This document shows, one piece after another, positions 25,424 through 31,730 of a stretch of DNA of 64,000 bases. The position numbers were made by a program, and so were the translations under genes. The DNA comes from JBEVOS01 sp964563395 (GTDB taxonomy: Bacteria; Pseudomonadota; Alphaproteobacteria; Caulobacterales; Aquidulcibacteraceae): positions 4,540 to 68,539 of the forward strand of contig CAZLWK010000017.1 in the NCBI GenBank assembly GCA_964563395.1, in the 5' to 3' direction. The notes below the pieces were generated by a model. The model saw only the letters and a program-made list of their open reading frames with translations. It was not told the DNA's origin and ran no database searches. The stretch's first letter is position 1; every line of letters begins with the position of its first letter.

Positions 25424-26337
25424 CAGGCCCGGCCCAAGCGTCGCCCCGCGAAGAGCGCCACAAGCACAGCGAGCGCGATCAAGATCAGCGTGCGCAGATC
25501 GAGCACGCCGAAGCTCGGCCCAACATGATGCGACAGCGCCTTCGACCACACATTCGTGCCGCCATGAATGAAGATAGCGGGCCACACGCTGCCGCCCGCC
25601 AGATTGACGCAATAGCCCGCGACAATCGCAAGCGCGACGCAGAGCACAAGAAAGACGCTCTGCCCGATCAGCCATGCCGCGCTGAACCCTTGCGCGAGCT
25701 GGGCGGCTTCGCGCGGCAAGTGCCAGGCCCAATGCAATATGCCAAGCACGAGCGCGGCGAGCAGCGGCGCGCCGAGCCGATCCTGAAGCAGCGGCCAGAG
25801 AAAGCCGCGCCAGCCTAATTCCTCAAGCGTGCCGCCCTCGTCCAGAAAGAGCGCCAACGCCGCCCCGCCTAGAAGACCCAGACCCCAGCCTTCGATCTGG
25901 AAGAACACATCGACGCCCGGCCCCGCCGCCCAATCGAAAATGACAAAGCCCAGCGCATAGACCGCGAAGAGCGCGCCATACATGATAAGCGCGCGCGCCT
26001 TCAGGCCCGTCGCCCCGAAGGGCAAGAATTTTTGGAGCAGCGCGCTTATGCTTTGGCCAGCCCCAAGCGCGGCGAGCGCGAAAGCGGCAAGGGTGGGAGC
26101 ACCCGCGAACAGGAAAATCAGCCAAAGCATCGGCGCGCGCAGCGCTTCGCCGCCGAGCGTCACCATGTTGATATGGCGCGGGCCTTCGTAAATCCGCATC
26201 GCCGCTTGCCCAAGCGCGCTCGCGCTCGCCGGATCGCGGATCGCCGCGACCGCGCCGATGGCGACCACGAGCGTTACGATCAAAACCGACAGCACGAGAT
26301 GCGCGAGGATCGGGCGCGCGCGAACGAAAGCGATCAC
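25423..26337 (-). CDS. CPBP family intramembrane metalloprotease
   Basis: A 304-aa polytopic membrane protein with about seven helices and the CPBP (CAAX protease/bacteriocin-processing) signature: LEELGWRGFLWP, giving the paired Glu and Arg of EExxxR, followed about 25 residues later by ILHWAWHLP with the metal His. Members cleave peptides within or near the membrane. Microcystinase MlrA also belongs to this fold family. The GTG at 26337 overlaps the stop of the PLP gene (GTGA). An in-frame ATG at 26379 would overlap it by 46 bases and is less likely. The position in an operon with peptidases suggests it processes the imported substrate. Confidence 0.82.
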   Translation of the reverse strand: MIAFVRARPILAHLVLSVLIVTLVVAIGAVAAIRDPASASALGQAAMRIYEGPRHINMVTLGGEALRAPMLWLIFLFAGAPTLAAFALAALGAGQSISALLQKFLPFGATGLKARALIMYGALFAVYALGFVIFDWAAGPGVDVFFQIEGWGLGLLGGAALALFLDEGGTLEELGWRGFLWPLLQDRLGAPLLAALVLGILHWAWHLPREAAQLAQGFSAAWLIGQSVFLVLCVALAIVAGYCVNLAGGSVWPAIFIHGGTNVWSKALSHHVGPSFGVLDLRTLILIALAVLVALFAGRRLGRA

Positions 26338-27299
26338 GGCCACAAATCCCCCGACAAATATTTGAGGCCTGTATCGCAAATCATGATTGCGATCGCGCCG
26401 CCCCGCTCAGGCCCCTGAAGCAGGCGCATGGCCGCCGCCAGATTAGCGCCCGCCGTATAGCCGGCGAACACGCCCTCTTCGCGCGCCAATCTACGCGCGG
26501 CGTCCTTGGCCTCCGCGTCGCGCACGGCCAGATAGCCGTCGATCCGCACGCCCTTCAACAATGGCAGATCGGCGCGCGCATAGCCCGCGCCTTGCAGCGC
26601 GTGACGCGGCGTGTGCGCCGCCTCGCCAGCCAAGACGGCCGCGCCCTCCGGCTCCACGACATAGCCGCGCACGGCGCCGTTGCGCGCGCGCAAGGCCGCC
26701 ATCACGCCCGCGAACGTGCCGCCCGAGCCGACAATGTCGCAAAACGCCGTCACCGCGCCGCCGCTCGCGTCCCAGATTTCCGGACCGGTATGGCGCTCAT
26801 GCGCAAGCGCGCTCTCGGCGCGGACGAATTGGTCGACGCGGAAGGCGCCGAGCGCGTCGGTCAAGACTTGTGCGCGCGCCTCGACGCGATCGAGATCCTC
26901 CCCTGACACCTGGCCGGGCAGCGCTTCTCCGGCTTGCGCCACGAGCTCCACTTCCGCCCCGAACGCGCGCATCATCCGCGCCCGCTCGGGCGAATTGCCG
27001 GCCGACATTACGGCGATGAAGCGCCGTCCCAGGATGGCGCACATGATGGCGGCGCCGATGCCGGTATTGCCGCTGGTGAGTTCGATCACGGGGCGCCCTT
27101 CGGGCAAGTCCCCGCGCGCGGCGGCGGCGAGCAGAATTTCGCGCGCGACCCGATCCTTCTTGGAGCCGCCGGGATTGAGATTGTCGAGCTTCGCGAAGAT
27201 GCGCCCATCGAGCCCGCGGGCGACGCGGGAAAGCTCCACCAGAGGCGTCTCGCCGATCGCGTCCGCCACCGATGCCAGGAGACGCCGCGGCGCTTGCAT
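26334..27299 (-). CDS. PLP-dependent enzyme of the cysteine synthase family
   Basis: A 321-aa fold-type II PLP enzyme. The Schiff-base Lys lies in LDNLNPGGSKKDR (Lys48), substrate and PLP-phosphate loops in ELTSGNTGIGAA and GSGGTFAG. Related enzymes make cysteine or diaminopropionate-like amino acids or cleave beta-substituted ones. The substrate loop here differs from CysK, so no specific reaction is assigned. First gene of the coupled leftward operon. The start is at 27299: GAGGG sits 8 bases before it. An upstream ATG at 27323 lies inside the operator region. Confidence 0.85.
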   Translation of the reverse strand: MQAPRRLLASVADAIGETPLVELSRVARGLDGRIFAKLDNLNPGGSKKDRVAREILLAAAARGDLPEGRPVIELTSGNTGIGAAIMCAILGRRFIAVMSAGNSPERARMMRAFGAEVELVAQAGEALPGQVSGEDLDRVEARAQVLTDALGAFRVDQFVRAESALAHERHTGPEIWDASGGAVTAFCDIVGSGGTFAGVMAALRARNGAVRGYVVEPEGAAVLAGEAAHTPRHALQGAGYARADLPLLKGVRIDGYLAVRDAEAKDAARRLAREEGVFAGYTAGANLAAAMRLLQGPERGGAIAIMICDTGLKYLSGDLWP

Positions 27300-27316
27300 C
27301 AAATCACCCTCGACAC

Positions 27317-27341
27317 AAAACATAAACGGATTACTATTTTT
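27317..27341. promoter_or_regulatory. AT-rich inverted repeat, candidate operator 4
   Basis: The 25 bases at 27317-27341 contain AAAACATAAACGGATTACT and end in a T-run. They occupy the centre of the 50-base gap between the divergent PLP and SnoaL-like genes, so one bound dimer could control both directions. Confidence 0.6.
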
Positions 27342-27349
27342 ATCAAGCC

Positions 27350-27700
27350 ATGCCCCCGCCCCCGCAAGACATCGTCAACGATCAGATCGCCGCTTACGAG
27401 GCCGGAGACGCCGAACGCTTCGCCGCCTGCTTCAGCGCGGACGCGGTTTGCCGCAACCTGCCGTCCGGCCAAATCATCGCCTCCGGCCGCGCCGAGATCG
27501 CCCGCGTGTGGGGCGCGGTGTTCGCACGCGGCGCGCGGCGCGCGACGATCGAGGCCCGCATCATTCAGGGGCCATTCGTGGTGGACCAGGAGCGCGTGCG
27601 TCAAGCCGGCCGGGACGAGGTCATCGCGGCGGTGGCGATTTATGAGGTGCGCGATGGGGAAATCGGCAATGTCTGGTTCTTGGTCGATGAATCCTTATAG
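27350..27700 (+). CDS. SnoaL/NTF2-like small protein
   Basis: A 116-aa protein with the cone-shaped alpha+beta barrel pattern of the SnoaL/NTF2 superfamily: IVNDQIAAYEAGDAERFAACFSADAVCRN, IIASGRAEIARVWGAVF, then EVIAAVAIYEVRDGEIGNVWF. Members include isomerases, lyases and unassigned binding proteins, so no reaction is proposed. The ATG follows the operator by only 8 bases and has no strong ribosome-binding site. The TetR gene follows 30 bases later in the same orientation. Confidence 0.8.
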   Translation: MPPPPQDIVNDQIAAYEAGDAERFAACFSADAVCRNLPSGQIIASGRAEIARVWGAVFARGARRATIEARIIQGPFVVDQERVRQAGRDEVIAAVAIYEVRDGEIGNVWFLVDESL

Positions 27701-27730
27701 TGGCGGCGCAGCCGCCGCCGGAGATTTTGG

Positions 27731-28396
27731 GTGAAGTCCGTATCCGCCAAGCGCCTCCACGAGGAGGACGGCCCCGAAACCAAGGGCGAGCGTTCCAAGC
27801 GGCAGATCAAGCAGGTGATCGCCAAGCTCGCCATGACACACGACGTGGCGGACATCACGCTCGCCGATATCTGCGAGGCCGCCGGGCTGACGACGGGCGC
27901 GGTCTATTTCCATTTCAAGAACAAGGACGACGCCGTCGAGGAGATGGTGATCGACGAAGTAAGCGGCTTCTGGCGCACGCGCATGGCGGCGCTGGGCGAT
28001 GCGCCGCTCGATGCGGTGATCGCCGCGATCGTGCAGGCGGTGACGGATTACAATATCAAGAAGAAGCGCTTGGCGCAGGCGATTCAAATCGTGATCAATG
28101 CGCGCCCGCGCGCCTACGAGGCGTGGCATGCGGGCCGCGCGCCGGCGATCGACATGCTGGAGCGCGCCATCGCGGAAGCACGGAAACAAGCCGGTCTCTC
28201 AACCGACGCTTCGCGCTATCTCGCCTATTTCGTGCTCGGCTCCATCGAAGACCTCGCCATGGACGTGTTCCAATGGCGCAATCCGACGCTGAAGCAATTC
28301 GCGGCCACGCCTGAAGATTGGAACCGCCGCCAAGCGCAGCTTTGGCGCTGGGCGATTCTGGCGCCGATCGACAGCCTCGAGAAGCGCAAGCGCTAG
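27731..28396 (+). CDS. TetR/AcrR family regulator, probable regulator of the 20-31 kb cluster
   Basis: A 221-aa protein with an N-terminal TetR helix-turn-helix (VADITLADICEAAGLTTGAVYFHFKNKDDAVEEM) and an all-helical ligand-binding C-terminal domain. The start is the GTG at 27731, with GGAG 8 bases upstream. It is the only regulator gene inside the cluster and is expressed from a promoter bearing the AT-rich repeat, which fits autorepression and control of all cluster promoters. The ligand is unknown but is presumably the substrate or a breakdown product. Confidence 0.9.
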   Translation: MKSVSAKRLHEEDGPETKGERSKRQIKQVIAKLAMTHDVADITLADICEAAGLTTGAVYFHFKNKDDAVEEMVIDEVSGFWRTRMAALGDAPLDAVIAAIVQAVTDYNIKKKRLAQAIQIVINARPRAYEAWHAGRAPAIDMLERAIAEARKQAGLSTDASRYLAYFVLGSIEDLAMDVFQWRNPTLKQFAATPEDWNRRQAQLWRWAILAPIDSLEKRKR

Positions 28397-28418
28397 ACGC
28401 GCGGTGCAGGTTTTGTTT

Positions 28419-29588
28419 TTACAGCGCGTCCAAGAAGCGCCGCGCGGCGCTTCGCCAGAGATCGTTTATATCCGGCCCGTGATCGGTGTTGATCTGCACG
28501 GCGACGCTGACGCGCGCGGCGGGGAAATAGCCGACATAGGAATTGTAGCCGGGATAATAGCCGGAATGGCTGAAATAGCGGCCGAACCCTTCGCGCTCGA
28601 TCACGAAGACGCCGAGACCGTAGCCGATCTCAGCCTGCGGATTCGTCGAGACCGGAACGGGCGCGGCGGTGAGCGCGCGCGTCATCTCCGTCGGAAGCAA
28701 TTGTCCCTCGAACAGGCGCCAATAGAATTCGGCGAGCGCGCGGGGCGTGAGCGCGAGGCCCCCGCCCGTATATTCAAGCGCTGGATTTTTACGCAGCGCG
28801 CCAGAGCCATCGATGGTGCGCCCGGCTGAACCCGTCAGCGCCTCGATGAGGCCGCCGCGCGCGAAACCCGGCGCCAAGCGCTCGATGGCGCGCTGGTCAG
28901 CCGCGACAATATCCGCGCGATAGCCAAGGCGTGAGAGAATTCGGGATGACAGCGCATCCTTGTAGGGCGCGCCGCTCCTCTTCTCGATGGCGAGCCCCAG
29001 AATGTGGTAGCCGAGATCGGAATAATGATGCGCCGCGCCGGGGGCGTTCAGCGGATCGTTTCCCGCGATGAAGCCAAGCATGGTGCGCGGATCATAGCCC
29101 GTGTCGCGCCCGGCGACGGAATCGAAAAAATAGCGCCGCTGGAAATCCGGATCGTCGAGAAATTGCGGCAAGCCGCCGGTATGTCGCAACAGCATCAACG
29201 GCGTGAGCGCCGCCGCGTTCGGCAGGCGCGCGAACCAAGGCTCGTCCGCGAACAGGGGCGCGATGGGCGCGTCGAGCGCAAAAGCGCCCTCGGCGGCCAT
29301 CGACAGAAAGGTCGCTGCGCAAAACGTCTTGCCGGTGGATCCGGACATCAGCCGATGCGTGTGCGTGAGCGGCGTGCGTGCTTCCGGATCGGCATAGCCG
29401 GCTGCGGCGGCGATGCAGCGCCCATCCGGAAGCATCGCGGCGACGCTGGCGCCCGGACACAAGCGCCCAACCGCGCCGCGCGCGGCCTCTTCGATCGCGG
29501 CCGCGCGCCGCGCATCGTCCCCGCGCGCGGAAGGCGCGACAAGGCTCGCCCCCATGGACGCAAGCACGGTGCGCCGGCTCGCGCGCAT
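28419..29588 (-). CDS. serine hydrolase of the beta-lactamase/D-aminopeptidase (S12) fold, exported
   Basis: A 389-aa protein with a twin-arginine-like signal (MRASRRTVLASMGASLVAPS) and a class C beta-lactamase/DD-peptidase domain: SxxK nucleophile motif Ser84-Thr-Gly-Lys87 (MSGSTGKTF), the Tyr motif in HHYSDLGYHILG, and the C-terminal HSGYYPGYNS (HxG). Members include D-Ala-D-Ala carboxypeptidases, D-aminopeptidases, esterases and MlrB-type peptidases. Expected to act in the periplasm on peptides or amides. The ATG overlaps the aminotransferase stop (TGATG). A longer start at 29747 would read back into the aminotransferase gene. Confidence 0.88.
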   Translation of the reverse strand: MRASRRTVLASMGASLVAPSARGDDARRAAAIEEAARGAVGRLCPGASVAAMLPDGRCIAAAAGYADPEARTPLTHTHRLMSGSTGKTFCAATFLSMAAEGAFALDAPIAPLFADEPWFARLPNAAALTPLMLLRHTGGLPQFLDDPDFQRRYFFDSVAGRDTGYDPRTMLGFIAGNDPLNAPGAAHHYSDLGYHILGLAIEKRSGAPYKDALSSRILSRLGYRADIVAADQRAIERLAPGFARGGLIEALTGSAGRTIDGSGALRKNPALEYTGGGLALTPRALAEFYWRLFEGQLLPTEMTRALTAAPVPVSTNPQAEIGYGLGVFVIEREGFGRYFSHSGYYPGYNSYVGYFPAARVSVAVQINTDHGPDINDLWRSAARRFLDAL

Positions 29589-30934
29589 CAGGCGTGCGCC
29601 GCCGCTTGCGCGATCGGCAAGGCGCGCAAGGATTGCCGCGCGGCGTCGAGAATTTCGTCGATCACCGCGCTCGTCATCGGGGTGGAGAGAATGAAGCCGC
29701 TGGGAAACACGCCGAGCACGCCGCGATTGAGCATGTGCGCATGCCACTGGCCCATCTTCGCCATCGCGCCGGTGGAGACAATCCCGTCCACGAAACTGCG
29801 ATAATCGCGCACTGGCTTGTCGTGCAAGACGAGCGCGGCGAGCGAGCCCATGCCATGCGCGCGGCCGGGCATGCCGAGTTCGCGAAAAATGGAATCGAGA
29901 CCGCCGCGCAAACGCGCGCCGAGCGCATCGAGATGGGCGAACGTCGCATCGTCCAGCAGCTTCATCGCCGCCAGCCCCGCCGCCATTGAGACGGGGTTCG
30001 CATTGAACGTGCCCGATTGCTCCACGCGCGGTTTGCCATGGGGGCGATGATTGAACACGTCCATGATGTCGGCGCGCCCGCCAAGCGCCCCGATCGGAAA
30101 GCCCCCGCCGATGATCTTGCCAAACGTGGACAAATCCGGCGTAAGGCCGAAAGCGCCTTGCGCCCCCCGCGGGCCGACGCGGAACGAGAACACCTCATCG
30201 ACAATCAGCACGATGCCGCGCCGCGCGGTCTCTTCGCGCACCATGGCGAGATAATCGGCGCTGAGCGGCAGAAAGCCCATGCGCGAGACGAGCGGATCGA
30301 GCACGATCGCGGCGAGATTTTCGCCGTGGCGTTCGATCAAGGCGCGCGTGGCTTCAACGCGATTCACAGGGAGGATGATCGTGTCGGCCACCGCCCCGTC
30401 GGTGAAGCCCTCGCTTTCGCGCACCGTGGCGGGGGCGTCCGCCTCGCCCCAGGCCTGCGGCGAGGGGCGATTAGAGACGTCGAGCGCGTCATAGGCGCCA
30501 TGATAGCCGCCTTCGATCTTGGCGATCATGCGCCGGCCGGTGAAGGCGCGGGCGGCGCGCACCGCGAACATCAGCGCCTCCGTGCCGGAATTGGCGAAGC
30601 GCACGCGCTCTACCGAAGGCACGCGCGCGATCAGCACTTCCGCAAGCTCGATTTCGCTCTCGGTCGGCAGACCCACGGAGACGACGCGCTCCATCTGCCG
30701 CGCGACCGCTTCGCCGATCGCCGGATGGCGATGGCCATGAATGTTGGCCGACATATTGTTGATGCAATCGATATAAGAAGCGCCGTCGACGTCCCACACG
30801 CGATAGCCCTCGCCGCGCGCGGCGTAGAGCGGATAAGGTCCGAACGCGAGCGAGTGACGGGTATTGCCGCCTGGCATCGCGGCTTGCGCGCGCGCAAACA
30901 GGCGCGCCGATGTGCTTGCTGCGTCGGGATACAT
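29588..30934 (-). CDS. class III PLP aminotransferase, glutamate-1-semialdehyde/beta-amino-acid type
   Basis: A 448-aa fold-type I PLP enzyme. PMPGGNTRHSLAFGPYPLYA at the N-terminus, NSGTEALMFAVRAARAFTGR, GGYHGAYD, acid DEV (Asp246), and the PLP Lys273 in STFGKIIGGGFP. It resembles HemL-type aminomutases and, more closely in its N-terminal part, the beta-amino-acid transaminases such as the beta-phenylalanine aminotransferase of Variovorax. A tetrapyrrole role is unlikely, given its place in an accessory operon with an exported hydrolase. It probably removes the amino group of a beta- or unusual amino acid released from the substrate. Confidence 0.85.
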   Translation of the reverse strand: MYPDAASTSARLFARAQAAMPGGNTRHSLAFGPYPLYAARGEGYRVWDVDGASYIDCINNMSANIHGHRHPAIGEAVARQMERVVSVGLPTESEIELAEVLIARVPSVERVRFANSGTEALMFAVRAARAFTGRRMIAKIEGGYHGAYDALDVSNRPSPQAWGEADAPATVRESEGFTDGAVADTIILPVNRVEATRALIERHGENLAAIVLDPLVSRMGFLPLSADYLAMVREETARRGIVLIVDEVFSFRVGPRGAQGAFGLTPDLSTFGKIIGGGFPIGALGGRADIMDVFNHRPHGKPRVEQSGTFNANPVSMAAGLAAMKLLDDATFAHLDALGARLRGGLDSIFRELGMPGRAHGMGSLAALVLHDKPVRDYRSFVDGIVSTGAMAKMGQWHAHMLNRGVLGVFPSGFILSTPMTSAVIDEILDAARQSLRALPIAQAAAHA

Positions 30935-30960
30935 GACGGCGCCTCGCTCGAAACCAGGCC

Positions 30961-30983
30961 AAAAAGTAATTTGATTACGTTAT
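30961..30983. promoter_or_regulatory. AT-rich inverted repeat, candidate operator 5
   Basis: The 23 bases at 30961-30983 carry the perfect repeat GTAAT-TTG-ATTAC preceded by an A-run. They lie 27 bases before the aminotransferase ATG, in the position expected for a repressor-controlled promoter of the aminotransferase-hydrolase operon. Confidence 0.6.
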
Positions 30984-31014
30984 TGCGGGCGCACGCGGCG
31001 CGCAAGGCGCCAAG

Positions 31015-31626
31015 CTACCGATAGGCCGCCTGCGCCAAAACCGTCAGCGCCCGCGAAAGGCGCGCCCAATCCTCCTCGCTCTCAAGGCTCAAGCCCGCGA
31101 ACCGCCCGCCCGCCGCGCCCACGAGCGCAATCTGTTGAACGGCCGCGATCAGAAGCGCGTTGAGCGCGGGCGCATCCGCCGCCTCGGGGGGCGCCAGCCC
31201 AGCGCGCGCATTCGCCAGCCAGGCGGCCATCACCCGCCCGCGCGCCGCTGTGAACGCCGCCGGCGCGCCGCCCGGCCGCGTTTCAGCGGCGATCAGCTGA
31301 CGCGCGAGCGGGTCCGCCCGCAGCGCCGCGAGCAGGCGCTCCAAAAGCGCCGCCACGAGCGCGCCATAGCCGGCGGGGCGCAGATCGGACGGCGGCGCGA
31401 GCGCGGCGGCGAGCTTGAGCGCGCTCGCCTCCCCGACCGCCGCGATGAGCCCGTCCAGGCCGCCGAAATAGCGATAAATCAATTGCTTGTCACAGCCCGC
31501 GCGCCGCGCGACGGCGTTCACGCCCAGGCTCTCGAAGCCCTCTTCCGCGATCAGAAGCTGTGCGGCGTCGAGGATGGCGGCTTGGGTGGCGTCGCGATCG
31601 CGCGCGCGGCTGGCGGTAGGGGGCAT
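31015..31626 (-). CDS. TetR family regulator
   Basis: A 203-aa TetR protein with HTH segment LGVNAVARRAGCDKQLIYRYFGGLDGLIAAVGE near residues 34-68 and a typical helical C-terminal domain. It is divergent from the DUF4386-DUF2855 gene. The 104-base gap holds three 16-bp palindromes of the form GTCAC-N6-GTGAC, so it probably represses itself and that gene. A different regulator from the one at 27731, with a different operator. Confidence 0.9.
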   Translation of the reverse strand: MPPTASRARDRDATQAAILDAAQLLIAEEGFESLGVNAVARRAGCDKQLIYRYFGGLDGLIAAVGEASALKLAAALAPPSDLRPAGYGALVAALLERLLAALRADPLARQLIAAETRPGGAPAAFTAARGRVMAAWLANARAGLAPPEAADAPALNALLIAAVQQIALVGAAGGRFAGLSLESEEDWARLSRALTVLAQAAYR

Positions 31627-31637
31627 CCACGCATGAT

Positions 31638-31653
31638 GTCACTTTCCAGTGAC
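31638..31653. promoter_or_regulatory. operator palindrome A for the TetR at 31015
   Basis: GTCAC-TTTCCA-GTGAC, a perfect 5+5 inverted repeat (6+6 with the flanking T/A pair) 12 bases before the TetR ATG, placed to block its own transcription. Confidence 0.75.
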
Positions 31654-31670
31654 TTTTTCCAGATCGCCCA

Positions 31671-31700
31671 TTGCATATGTCACCGTATGGTGACTATAAG
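31671..31700 (+). promoter_or_regulatory. promoter with embedded operator B (31679-31694)
   Basis: TTGCAT (31671-31676) and TATAAG (31695-31700) with 18 bases between form a plausible sigma-70-like promoter for the gene at 31731. Operator GTCAC-CGTATG-GTGAC at 31679-31694 lies entirely in the spacer, so a bound TetR dimer would exclude RNA polymerase. Confidence 0.6.
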
Positions 31701-31715
31701 TCACCGATCAGTGAC
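31700..31715. promoter_or_regulatory. operator palindrome C
   Basis: GTCAC-CGATCA-GTGAC, centred 21 bases (two helical turns) after operator B and 62 bases after operator A, just upstream of the AGGA ribosome-binding site of the next gene. Confidence 0.75.
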
Positions 31716-31730
31716 TTTTAGGAACGCGCC

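Noticed and set aside
24737..25528. Plus-strand reading frame opposite the S33 hydrolase
   Set aside because: Arg-rich translation with no motif, fully inside a gene with intact catalytic motifs.
28390..28440. GACGCGC...GCGCGTC repeat with T-runs between the TetR and hydrolase genes
   Set aside because: Only a 7-bp stem with a long loop. It may act as a terminator, but it is too weak to annotate.
29588..29747. Longer N-terminus for the serine hydrolase
   Set aside because: It would read back into the aminotransferase gene and bury the Arg-Arg signal peptide; the TGATG overlap start is better.
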